Below, in pieces: positions 1 to 6,182 of a DNA stretch of 9,497 nucleotides (within the stretch, counting starts at the first letter, position 1; every line of letters begins with the position of its first letter). Below the pieces are notes generated by a model. That model saw only the letters and a program-made list of their open reading frames with translations, did not search any database and was not told the origin of the DNA. This stretch comes from Sphingomonadales bacterium. Lineage in GTDB: Bacteria > Pseudomonadota > Alphaproteobacteria > Sphingomonadales > Sphingomonadaceae. A program made the position numbers and the translations under genes. The DNA is taken from assembly GCA_025360285.1 (NCBI GenBank), contig JANYCM010000081.1:1-9497 (forward strand). The letters run 5' to 3'.

Positions 1-81
1 CGGCGCCGCGCACCAGGCGAGATCGTCGGAGACAACGACAAGGCGACCGTCACGGCCGTGCTTCAACGAGGCGAGTTTCAT
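1..81 (-). CDS. Fumarylacetoacetate hydrolase family protein, N-terminal fragment
   Basis: Only the first 27 codons are inside the window; the gene continues past the left edge. The minus strand reads MKLASLKHGRDGRLVVVSDD and then LAWCAAP. This opening is typical of the short N-terminal domain of fumarylacetoacetate hydrolase (FAH) family proteins, which cleave or hydrate beta-diketo acids in aromatic amino acid and related catabolism. The ATG at 79-81 is the only sensible start. No good Shine-Dalgarno precedes it, but a possible -10/-35 pair lies directly upstream and would give a nearly leaderless message. The sensor kinase gene ends 107 bp upstream on the same strand. The catalytic metal-binding domain is not visible, so the family call rests on the N-terminus alone. 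Confidence 0.6.
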   Translation of the reverse strand, partial: MKLASLKHGRDGRLVVVSDDLAWCAAP

Positions 82-87
82 GAGGGT

Positions 88-116
88 ATTCTGGACCTGC
101 GGTCGTAAAGGAGCAA
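88..116 (-). promoter_or_regulatory. Possible promoter of the FAH-family gene
   Basis: On the minus strand TTGCTC (111-116) and CAGAAT (88-93) are separated by 17 bases, and the -10-like hexamer ends 6 bases before the ATG. If real, transcription would begin at or next to the start codon. The match to consensus is modest and short hexamers occur by chance, so this is a weak prediction. Confidence 0.25.
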
Positions 117-188
117 GGGCACGCCGGCCAGGCTCGACCCGGGTCCAATCGTTCCGATCAATCAATATGGGCACAGTCCCGAGACCGT

Positions 189-1355
189 CTATTGGCCACC
201 TCGTGATGATGGCACTGTAAGAGTGAAGGCCGCGCCGCCGCCGAGCCGCGGCGCGGCGACGACCGATCCGCCATGCGCCGCAGCGATTGCGGCGACCACC
301 GACAGGCCAAGGCCGGTGCCGCCATGCGCGCGGGACCTTGACGTATCATGGCGATAGAATGGCTCGAACAGAATGGCCCCTTCGGACACGGCGATTCCCG
401 GGCCGCGATCGAGCACGCGGAGCAAGGCCCAGCCGTCCGTCGAAGCCGTTTCGAGCCGTATCACGCCACCGCCGCCGGCGTGGCCGACAACATTGTCGAT
501 CAGCGCAAGGGTCGCCTGGCGAATGCGCAGCGGATCGGCAGATGCCATCGCCGACGGCAGCTCGCGCTCGATCGCAAGGCCGGCTTGGGCTAATTTTGGC
601 CCTAAATCGTCCAATAGTGTTGCGACGACCGCCGCAAGATCGATCGCTTCGGTCGCGATGGCAAGCCTGCCGGCACTTGCCAGGCTGACAAAGGCAAGAT
701 CGTCGACGATTTTCCCGAGTGCTTCGACCTGCCGGATGAGCGCGCCGATATCGTCGCGATCTTTGGGAAAAATGCCCTCGCGCATACCTTGCAGCCGGCC
801 GAGCAGGATGGCGAGCGGCGTGCGCAGTTCATGGGCGATCGCCGCCGCCGCTTCGATGGTCTGCACTTGATAGCTTGCAAGCGCGGCCGCCATCCGGTTG
901 AAGTTTTCAGCCAGGATCAGGGTTTCGCCGGCAGCGCCACCGACAAGCGCGGCACGCGCGGTAAGATCGCCGCTCGCGACTCGATCGGCAGCGATCGAAA
1001 TCGCTTCCAACTGCCGCCCCAGCCGCGCCGCGAGGAAAATCGCGATCATGCCGCCGAACACGATCGCCGCGAGCGCCACCGCGCCGAGCAGCGGCCGATC
1101 GAGCGCGCCGCGCTCGCCATAAACCTGCCGCTCCGCGAGCAACAGTTCGTCAAACCCCGCGATATCGCCGGGGATGCGGCCAGTCTCGACGTCGGCCCGG
1201 GCAGCGCGACCCGCGCCTGACAGCCGGCTTTCCAGAGATGCGTCCTCGGCCGCCATCAGGAACATCGTCGTGCCAAAGGCCAGGACCACTGTGGCGGTGA
1301 CACAGACGAGCATGGCGAGCCATAGCTGTGTTCGCAGGCTGCGCTGCCGCGTCAC
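189..1355 (-). CDS. Sensor histidine kinase of a two-component system
   Basis: This 388-residue membrane kinase should autophosphorylate and pass phosphate to the regulator encoded just upstream. Visible parts in order: TM1 about residues 11-34, a short periplasmic loop about 35-87, TM2 about 88-111, a HAMP linker about 111-165, then the HisKA H-box AHELRTP with His175. The ATPase domain follows, with N-box Asn288, G1 box DRGPG (316-320), F-box FEPFYR (330-335) and G2 box GGTGLGL (345-351). All catalytic motifs look intact. The start is a GTG whose last bases overlap the regulator's stop (GTGA), which implies translational coupling. The predicted periplasmic loop has no Cys or Met; Met31 and Met34 lie at the outer edge of TM1. 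The ligand is unknown. The msrA neighbour suggests an envelope stress signal. Confidence 0.93.
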   Translation of the reverse strand: MTRQRSLRTQLWLAMLVCVTATVVLAFGTTMFLMAAEDASLESRLSGAGRAARADVETGRIPGDIAGFDELLLAERQVYGERGALDRPLLGAVALAAIVFGGMIAIFLAARLGRQLEAISIAADRVASGDLTARAALVGGAAGETLILAENFNRMAAALASYQVQTIEAAAAIAHELRTPLAILLGRLQGMREGIFPKDRDDIGALIRQVEALGKIVDDLAFVSLASAGRLAIATEAIDLAAVVATLLDDLGPKLAQAGLAIERELPSAMASADPLRIRQATLALIDNVVGHAGGGGVIRLETASTDGWALLRVLDRGPGIAVSEGAILFEPFYRHDTSRSRAHGGTGLGLSVVAAIAAAHGGSVVAAPRLGGGAAFTLTVPSSRGGQ

Positions 1356-2059
1356 GGGCTCATCAGGCGATAGCCGATGCCGCGCACCCCCTGCAGCCAG
1401 CCGGTCTCGCCCGCTGCTGCCAGCTTGGCGCGAAGATTGCCGACATGGCTGTCGACGGTCCTGTCGAGCGCCTCGCCATCCCCAGGCAGACAGGCATCGA
1501 CGATTTCAGAGCGGGTGAAGGCTTTGCGCGGTGTGCGCGCCATATGGGCGAGAATGCGAAATTCCGTGCGCGTCATCTCGATCGCCGCCGGCGCCGATGC
1601 CGCCACCACACGGCGCACCTGATGCGCCGACAGATCGATTTCGATCGGCCCTATTCGCAGCACGCTCGCGTTCCCCGCCGCCCCGCCGCTGCGGCGCAAT
1701 ACCGCCTTGGCGCGTGCCACCAGTTCGAGCGGATTGAACGGCTTCACCAGATAATCATCGGCGCCGACCTTGAGCGCTGTCAGCTTTTCAAGGTCCTCGC
1801 CAAGTGCTGTCGACATGATCACCGGGGTGGAGCCGGCGCGCCGCAGTTCGGCGAGCACCTCGAAACCGTCGCGTTTCGGCAACCGGACATCCAGAACGAC
1901 CAGGTCGGGCTTCAAGCTATGATGAAGGTCGATTGCCGTGCTGCCATCACGAGCGAGGGCAACGCGAAAGCCCTCGCGTTCGAAAAAGCCGCGGAAAATG
2001 TCGGCCAGTTCGCGCTCGTCCTCGACGATCAGGATCAGATAAGCACTGGCGTCGTTCAC
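1352..2059 (-). CDS. OmpR/PhoB-family response regulator
   Basis: This 235-residue cytoplasmic transcription factor is the partner of the downstream kinase. The receiver domain (about 5-122) has acidic residues Glu13 and Asp14, phospho-acceptor Asp57 in VVLDVRLP, Ser83/Thr84 and Lys106 in the LVKPF motif. The C-terminal winged helix (about 135-233) includes EMTRTEFRIL and ends in VRGIGYRLMSP, as is standard for OmpR/PhoB regulators. A longer upstream open frame exists, but the GTG at 2057-2059 is chosen because AGGAG lies 5 bases upstream and the receiver fold begins right after it. This GTG overlaps the msrA stop (GTGA), and its own stop overlaps the kinase start in the same way. It probably controls this operon through the direct repeat at 3124-3144. 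Confidence 0.93.
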   Translation of the reverse strand: MNDASAYLILIVEDERELADIFRGFFEREGFRVALARDGSTAIDLHHSLKPDLVVLDVRLPKRDGFEVLAELRRAGSTPVIMSTALGEDLEKLTALKVGADDYLVKPFNPLELVARAKAVLRRSGGAAGNASVLRIGPIEIDLSAHQVRRVVAASAPAAIEMTRTEFRILAHMARTPRKAFTRSEIVDACLPGDGEALDRTVDSHVGNLRAKLAAAGETGWLQGVRGIGYRLMSP

Positions 2060-2667
2060 CTCGGCTCCTGCGCGGTGGCCCACAGGGTTTGCAGTCGCGC
2101 CGTGCGCCCACACCCCCGATCGTAGCGAGCATAGACCTGGCGGTTCTGGCGCGCAAAGTTCTGGTGGTGGGCGGGTGCCGGCCAGAAACCCGTCACTGGC
2201 CGGATAGGGGTTACGAATTGCACCGCCGGCAGCAGCGCCTTCGCCGCTCGCCTGGATGCTTCGGCTGCCGCGCGCTGGGCGGGGGTGACAAAAACCGCTG
2301 TCGCATAGGTTGGACCGCGATCGCAGAACTGCCCGCCGGCGTCGCCGGGATCGATTGTGCGCCAATAATGATCGGCAAGCTGGCGATAGCTGGTTCGCGC
2401 CGGATCGAAACTAACTTTGATAGCCTCGACATTGCCGCTGTTGCCACGGGCGAAATCGTCGTCGCTTTTAGGCGCGCGGCCGCCGGTGGCGCCGGAAACA
2501 ACATCGACGACACCCGGCAAATGTTCGAACTTGGCCTCCATCGACCAGAAACAGCCGCCGGCAAAGATCGCTGTTTCGAGCCGGGGATTAGGCATGTCAG
2601 CCGCCGCCAGGTTACCAGAAACGCCAAGGCCCAGAAACGCCAGGGCAATGTGCCAAACGGAGCGCAT
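2056..2667 (-). CDS. msrA: Secreted peptide-methionine (S)-S-oxide reductase MsrA
   Basis: MsrA reduces the S-epimer of methionine sulfoxide in damaged proteins. The 203-residue product carries the catalytic motif GGCFW with Cys39, a following Glu44, Asp116 and Tyr121 in the substrate pocket region, the HHQNF motif (167-171), and a C-terminal CGRTARLQTLW segment whose Cys186 is the likely resolving cysteine. Residues 1-23 form a Sec-type signal peptide ending near NLAAA, so the enzyme should act in the periplasm, unlike the common cytosolic MsrA. The ATG at 2665-2667 overlaps the upstream stop (TGATG); the frame stays open further upstream, but that would bury the signal peptide. No MsrB partner or periplasmic reductant is seen nearby. 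Confidence 0.93.
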   Translation of the reverse strand: MRSVWHIALAFLGLGVSGNLAAADMPNPRLETAIFAGGCFWSMEAKFEHLPGVVDVVSGATGGRAPKSDDDFARGNSGNVEAIKVSFDPARTSYRQLADHYWRTIDPGDAGGQFCDRGPTYATAVFVTPAQRAAAEASRRAAKALLPAVQFVTPIRPVTGFWPAPAHHQNFARQNRQVYARYDRGCGRTARLQTLWATAQEPR

Positions 2668-3062
2668 CAACGCACCCGTGTGTATGTCGGCGCTTCGCAG
2701 AACACCCAGGGAAACCACGACAACAGGCAAACCCGCAGCTCGGCATGGTCAGTGTCCTTCAACGTGACGGTCGCGACAAGATTCTTGCCGTCGGAAACAT
2801 ATCGACCGCGCAGCTTGCCGGGCCCATCGCTGACCAGGTCGCGCACGACGGTCTTGCCGACGATGTCCGCCATCGATTCCTTGTCGTTGTTGCCGGCGAC
2901 GACGACGACGCATAGTGATTTCCCGTCCGGGCAGGTCTCGCCGCGGATGATGCCGCCGGGGCCCTGCCAATTGCCTTCGAGCCCCGTTGGCTGGGCATAG
3001 GCCGGCGCTGTCAGCGCCGCGATGAGGATGATGGCGGAAAGGGCTGTGGGCATGTGCAGCAT
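2667..3062 (-). CDS. Secreted DUF2147-like protein
   Basis: A 131-residue protein with a clear signal peptide (hydrophobic stretch about 6-20, cleavage probably after AYA at residue 23). The mature part is small and beta-rich, beginning LEGNWQGPGG. It follows the DUF2147 layout: early Trp, Cys-containing hairpin (Cys44, Cys51), a KLRGRYVSDGK strand near 83-93, and a final ELRVCLLSWFPWV strand with Cys112 and Cys122. Four cysteines could form two disulfides in the periplasm. The ATG at 3060-3062 is chosen because AGGAG lies 7 bases upstream and the signal peptide starts there, although the frame is open further upstream. It is the first gene of the operon with msrA and the two-component genes. 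No biochemical function is known to me for DUF2147; the assignment is by pattern only. Confidence 0.75.
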   Translation of the reverse strand: MLHMPTALSAIILIAALTAPAYAQPTGLEGNWQGPGGIIRGETCPDGKSLCVVVVAGNNDKESMADIVGKTVVRDLVSDGPGKLRGRYVSDGKNLVATVTLKDTDHAELRVCLLSWFPWVFCEAPTYTRVR

Positions 3063-3234
3063 CGATCGTCTCCTGGTTGCGATGCCGCCGGTGTGCGTGT
3101 CTCTTGACCAGAAAATGCCGAGATTGTGTGGAGCTTGTGTGGAGATGCACGGCGCACCAACGCGCTGGCAAGTGCTGCAAACAACCAAAGGCAAAAGCAC
3201 CCCGGGGCGAAGAGACCCTGCCGCTGGAAGCGTT
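3063..3234. other. Intergenic gap between the acyl-CoA dehydrogenase gene and the msrA operon
   Basis: This 172-bp stretch has no plausible gene. It contains the 11-bp-period direct repeat (3124-3144) and the Shine-Dalgarno of the DUF2147-like gene. I see no strong stem-loop with a T-tract after the dehydrogenase gene, so read-through from it into the msrA operon cannot be excluded. Confidence 0.6.
3124..3144 (-). promoter_or_regulatory. Direct-repeat operator candidate for the OmpR-family regulator
   Basis: On the minus strand CTCCACACAA occurs twice, at 3135-3144 and 3124-3133, identical at all ten positions and offset by 11 bp. Response regulators of the OmpR/PhoB family bind as head-to-tail dimers to direct repeats spaced one helical turn (about 11 bp). 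The site lies 62-82 bases upstream of the first gene of an operon that encodes such a regulator, so autoregulation is likely. No convincing -10/-35 pair is visible beside it, as expected for an activator-dependent promoter. Binding by this regulator is inferred. Confidence 0.55.
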
Positions 3235-5034
3235 TCAGGCCGCCAGCCCTTCTTCCGAAATCGCGTAAAGCCCCGCCGCCCCGCGCGTCACAGGGCCGGA
3301 TAGGGCGCCGACCTGGGGCAGCAGTTGTTCGGCGAAGAAGCGCGCGGTGGCGATCTTGGCGTTGAGGAAGGCAGGGTCGCCGGTGCCGGCGGCGAGCATT
3401 GCCTGTGCCGTCACCGCCTGTTTCGCCAGCAGCCAGCCGCCGAGCGTCAGGCCCATCATGCGGAGATAGGGGGTCGCGCCCGCCGCCACATCGTCGGGGT
3501 TGTTGGCGGCGGCGAGCCATAGCGTTGCGGTTTTGGTGGCGGCGAGCGCGTCCTCCAGCCAGGGGGCGAGGCCGGCGAGGGCGGGGCTGGTGGCGAGATC
3601 GTGGATCGTGTCGCTGACCTCGGCGAACACTTCCTGCCAATGGGCGCCGCCGTCCTGGGCGAGTTTGCGGCCGACGAGATCGAGTGCCTGGATGCCGTTG
3701 GTACCTTCATAGATCGGCGCGATGCGGGCATCGCGGAGGAACTGGGCGGCGCCGGTTTCCTCGACATAGCCCATGCCGCCGAAGACTTGCAGCGCCAGGC
3801 TGGCGACTTCGACGCCGACATCGGTGGCCCAGGCTTTCGAGATCGGGGTCAGAAGGTCGGCGAGGCCCTGGGCGGCGCGTGCGTCCGCGACTCCCCCACT
3901 CCCGGCCCCTCCCGCAGGCGGGAGGGGAGAGGTGTGGGCGCGATCGACGGCGGCGGCGTTCAGATAGACGAGCGCGCGGGTGGCCTCGGTCAGGGCGCGG
4001 CAGGTCATCAGCGTCCGGCGGACATCGGCGTGCTCGATGATGCGGACCGGCTCGCGCGAGCCGCCGAACTTGGCCGATTGCACCCGGGTGCGGGCCCAGC
4101 CGAGCGCGTGCTGGGTGGCGGCTTCGGCGATGGCGACGCCTTGCAGGCCGACCTGGACGCGGGCGTTGTTCATCATGGTGAACATGGCGCGCATCCCGGC
4201 GCCCTCGGCGCCGACAAGATAGCCGACGCAATTATCATTATCGCCGAAACTCATCGTGCAGGTGGGGGAGGCGTGGATGCCGAGCTTGTGTTCAAGGCCG
4301 ACGCAGCGAAGATCGTTCCGCGTGCCATCGGGCAGGAATTTTGGGCAGAGGAACAGGCTGATGCCCTTCGTTCCCGCCGGCGCATCGGGCAGGCGGGCGA
4401 GGACGAGGTGGACGATATTGTCCGCCGCATCATGTTCGCCCCAGGTGATGAAGATCTTGGTGCCCTTGATGCGGTAACTGCCGTCGGCGTGGGGGAAGGC
4501 GCGGGATTTCAGCGCGCCGACGTCGCTGCCGGCCGATGGCTCGGTCAGGTTCATCGTGCCAGTCCATTCGCCGCTGACCAGCTTCGCCAGGTATCGCTCC
4601 TGCAATTCCGGGCTAGCGTGCGCCGCCAGCGCTTCGATGGCGCCCTGGCTGAGCATCATGCACAGGGCAAAGGCCATGTTGGCGCTGGTCAATTGTTCCT
4701 GCACGGCGACCGCGACGGCGAAGGGCAGGCCCTGGCCGCCATGCGCCTCGGCAACGCCCAGCCCGGCCCAGCCGCCTTCGATGTAAAGCTTGTAGGCCTC
4801 GGCGAAACCCGGCGGCAGGGTGACAACTCCATCGGCGAGTTTGGCATGGACCTTGTCACCCACGCTGTTGAGCGGCGCAAACACATTGGCGGCGAGCTTG
4901 CCCGATTCGGCGAGGATGGCATCGACCATGTCCGGCGTCGCATTGGCATAGGCCGGCAGCGCGGCGAGGCCGGGCAGATCGGCGATGACATCAAGGACAA
5001 AACGCTGTTCGGCGGTTGGCGCGGCATAGGTCAT
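3235..5034 (-). CDS. Acyl-CoA dehydrogenase, long (DmdC/FadE5-like) type
   Basis: This 599-residue flavoprotein should oxidise an acyl-CoA to the trans-2-enoyl-CoA, passing electrons to electron-transfer flavoprotein. It has an N-terminal extension (1-35), a helical N-domain, the flavin signature MNLTEPSAGSD (161-171), a middle beta-domain and the helical C-domain. The catalytic glutamate is probably Glu443 in IYEGTNGIQ, and the FGGMGYVEETGA motif is at 418-429. An extra C-terminal helical region (about 460-599) is typical of the roughly 600-residue subgroup that includes DmdC (methylthiopropionyl-CoA dehydrogenase). The substrate cannot be read from the sequence. Residues about 366-382 (TSPLPPAGGAGSGG) are encoded by a palindromic repeat and replace a usually short loop before the helix starting AQGLADLLTP. 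The ATG at 5032-5034 has a weak Shine-Dalgarno (AAGG). Confidence 0.93.
   Translation of the reverse strand: MTYAAPTAEQRFVLDVIADLPGLAALPAYANATPDMVDAILAESGKLAANVFAPLNSVGDKVHAKLADGVVTLPPGFAEAYKLYIEGGWAGLGVAEAHGGQGLPFAVAVAVQEQLTSANMAFALCMMLSQGAIEALAAHASPELQERYLAKLVSGEWTGTMNLTEPSAGSDVGALKSRAFPHADGSYRIKGTKIFITWGEHDAADNIVHLVLARLPDAPAGTKGISLFLCPKFLPDGTRNDLRCVGLEHKLGIHASPTCTMSFGDNDNCVGYLVGAEGAGMRAMFTMMNNARVQVGLQGVAIAEAATQHALGWARTRVQSAKFGGSREPVRIIEHADVRRTLMTCRALTEATRALVYLNAAAVDRAHTSPLPPAGGAGSGGVADARAAQGLADLLTPISKAWATDVGVEVASLALQVFGGMGYVEETGAAQFLRDARIAPIYEGTNGIQALDLVGRKLAQDGGAHWQEVFAEVSDTIHDLATSPALAGLAPWLEDALAATKTATLWLAAANNPDDVAAGATPYLRMMGLTLGGWLLAKQAVTAQAMLAAGTGDPAFLNAKIATARFFAEQLLPQVGALSGPVTRGAAGLYAISEEGLAA
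3891..3938 (-). repeat. Palindromic repeat element translated inside the acyl-CoA dehydrogenase gene
   Basis: A GC-rich hairpin with perfect 10-bp arms (3906-3915 and 3918-3927) and a 2-base loop, flanked by outer arms CCCAC (3895-3899) and GTGGG (3934-3938). It shares the 13-mer AGGGGAGAGGTGT (3923-3935) with the element in the Sua5 gene (5812-5824). It encodes about 15 low-complexity residues (T368 to V382) without breaking the frame. The exact edges are estimated from where the palindrome and the unusual peptide begin and end. Confidence 0.7.
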
Positions 5035-5044
5035 CGTATCGGGG

Positions 5045-5073
5045 CCTTGGGCTATTTGCCCTGCCGCTATAGA
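5045..5073 (+). promoter_or_regulatory. Candidate sua5 promoter in the 47-bp divergent gap
   Basis: TATAGA at 5068-5073 is a fair -10 hexamer. A -35-like CCTTGG (17-base spacer) or TTGGGC (15-base spacer) sits at 5045-5052. The -10 ends 8 bases before the ATG at 5082, so the sua5 message would be leaderless or nearly so. The -10 overlaps the palindrome CTATAG (5067-5072), which also reads TATAGC on the minus strand and could serve as the -10 of the divergent dehydrogenase gene. The GGGGG just before the ATG might instead act as a ribosome-binding site. Confidence 0.4.
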
Positions 5074-5081
5074 CGGGGGCG

Positions 5082-6116
5082 ATGACCGACAAAAGCCGCA
5101 TCATTGCCGCCGATGCCGCCGGCATTGCCGCAGCGGCGGCGCAACTCAATGCCGGCGGCATCGCCGCGGTGCCGACGGAGACGGTCTATGGCCTGGCGGG
5201 GCGTGCGGCTGATGCTGACGCCGTGGCGAAAATCTATGCTGCCAAGGGGCGCCCGGGGTTCAACCCATTGATTGTCCATGTGGCCGGCGCGGCGCAGGCG
5301 GCGGAACTGGTGGTGATCGATCCCGTGTCGGCGCGGCTGATGGCGGATTTCTGGCCCGGCGGGCTGACGCTGGTGTTGCCGCTGCGGGCCGGTGCCGAAG
5401 TGGCCGGTTTGGTAACGGCGGGGCTCGACACGCTGGCGGTGCGTTGCCCGGCGCATCCGGTGATGCAGGCGTTGATCGGCCTTTGTGGCCCGCTGGCGGC
5501 GCCGTCGGCCAATGCCTCGGGGCGGATTTCGGCGACAACGGCGGCGCATGTCGCGGCATCGCTGGGCGATGCGGTGCCGCTGGTGCTGGATGGCGGGGCG
5601 TGTGCGGCGGGGGTCGAATCGACGATCGTGCTGGTTGAGGATGGGGTGGTGCGGGTGCTGCGGCCGGGGGCAGTGACGGGGGAAATGTTGTCACCTCTCC
5701 CCTGGCAGGAGAGGTCGGACTCGCGTAGCGAACCGGTTGATGGGTCGCCTGTGGCCACGGAGACACCCCTCACCCGGCTCGGCGAAGGCGCCGAGCCCGA
5801 CCTCTCCCGCCAGGGGAGAGGTGTTTTGGCCCCCGGCATGCTCGCCTCGCACTACGCCCCCACACAGCCCGTGCGCCTGAACGCCCTTACTGCCGGTGCC
5901 GGGGAATTCCACATCGGTTTCGGCGCCATTCCCGGTGACGTCACCCTATCCGCCAGCGGCGACCTGGCTGAAGCCGCCGCCCGGCTGTTCGATTTGCTCC
6001 ATGTCGCAGAGGCCAGCGGCAAGGCTGGCATTGCCGTTGCTCCCGTGCCCGACACCGGGCTGGGCGCGGCGATCAACGACCGGCTGTGCCGCGCAGCAGC
6101 GCCGCGCGATCCATAG
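5082..6116 (+). CDS. sua5: L-threonylcarbamoyladenylate synthase, Sua5 type
   Basis: This cytoplasmic enzyme makes threonylcarbamoyl-AMP from threonine, bicarbonate and ATP, the first step of the t6A37 modification of ANN-decoding tRNAs. The 344-residue product has the YrdC/TsaC domain (about 8-200), with VPTETVYGLAG (30-40), the KGRPGFNPL nucleotide and bicarbonate-binding segment (55-63), PSANASG (141-147) and ESTIV (179-183). The Sua5 C-terminal domain starts at APGMLASHYAP (250-260) and runs to the end, which separates it from the shorter TsaC type. The linker, residues about 204-247, is encoded by a 132-bp palindromic element and shows no likeness to a normal Sua5 linker. The domain-closing HYAP motif is intact, so the enzyme is probably functional. 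It diverges from the dehydrogenase gene; its promoter probably gives a leaderless message. Confidence 0.95.
   Translation: MTDKSRIIAADAAGIAAAAAQLNAGGIAAVPTETVYGLAGRAADADAVAKIYAAKGRPGFNPLIVHVAGAAQAAELVVIDPVSARLMADFWPGGLTLVLPLRAGAEVAGLVTAGLDTLAVRCPAHPVMQALIGLCGPLAAPSANASGRISATTAAHVAASLGDAVPLVLDGGACAAGVESTIVLVEDGVVRVLRPGAVTGEMLSPLPWQERSDSRSEPVDGSPVATETPLTRLGEGAEPDLSRQGRGVLAPGMLASHYAPTQPVRLNALTAGAGEFHIGFGAIPGDVTLSASGDLAEAAARLFDLLHVAEASGKAGIAVAPVPDTGLGAAINDRLCRAAAPRDP
5692..5823. repeat. 132-bp REPIN/MITE-like palindromic element inside sua5
   Basis: The ends, 5692-5718 and 5797-5823, are inverted copies matching at 26 of 27 positions (a single A/G difference). Each end is itself a hairpin: arms 5693-5700/5708-5715 (8 bp) and 5800-5808/5814-5822 (9 bp). 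A third hairpin, GGCTCGGCG (5776-5784) with CGCCGAGCC (5789-5797), lies inside. The length is 44 codons, so the sua5 frame is kept. Stops occur in only one plus frame (TAG, TGA) and one minus frame (TGA); four of six frames read through. No clear target-site duplication is visible. Two inverted REP-like units make it resemble a REPIN, but no transposase gene is in the window. Confidence 0.8.
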
Positions 6117-6127
6117 CATGAATATTG

Positions 6128-6150
6128 TTGCGAATAGTTCTCAATAGCAT
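6128..6150 (+). promoter_or_regulatory. Candidate Fur box
   Basis: The core TGCGAATAGTTCTCAATAGC (6129-6148) closely resembles proteobacterial Fur boxes, with the AAT-rich left half, central TTCTCA and AATAGC right half, and TGC/GCA ends that pair by symmetry. It starts 11 bases after the sua5 stop and ends 32 bases before the next start. A weak promoter, TTGTTG (6125-6130) and CATAGA (6148-6153) with a 17-base spacer, would be covered by it, so iron-loaded Fur would repress. The match is by eye; no matrix score was computed. Confidence 0.6.
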
Positions 6151-6182
6151 AGACTGGCGACTCCAGTGGTGGGAGACAGCCG

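Noticed and set aside
1352..2365. A 337-residue version of the response regulator starting far upstream.
   Set aside because: The extra N-terminal 102 residues are out-of-frame msrA sequence with no domain. A GTG at 2057-2059 with AGGAG 5 bases before it gives the standard regulator length.
2895..2912. A short GAC/GTC trinucleotide run in the DUF2147-like gene.
   Set aside because: It encodes a normal beta-strand of valines (residues 52-55) and is too short to suggest repeat instability.
1933..3000. A 355-codon plus-strand open frame across msrA and the DUF2147-like gene.
   Set aside because: It crosses three well-supported minus-strand genes and their overlaps. The product shows no family pattern or plausible ribosome-binding site.
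3124..3144. The two CTCCACACAA copies as DnaA boxes.
   Set aside because: They match TTATCCACA at only 6-7 of 9 positions, there are only two, and there is no AT-rich unwinding region or replication gene nearby.
3601..5085. A 494-codon open frame on the plus strand, antisense to the acyl-CoA dehydrogenase gene.
   Set aside because: It lies opposite an unmistakable dehydrogenase with intact motifs. Its product has no recognisable domain and the biased composition typical of antisense frames in high-GC DNA.
5692..5823. The hairpins in sua5 as a transcription terminator or CRISPR repeat.
   Set aside because: They lie in the middle of an intact reading frame with both flanking domains preserved. 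There is no terminator-type T-tract (only TTTT after 5823), and there are no regularly spaced repeats.
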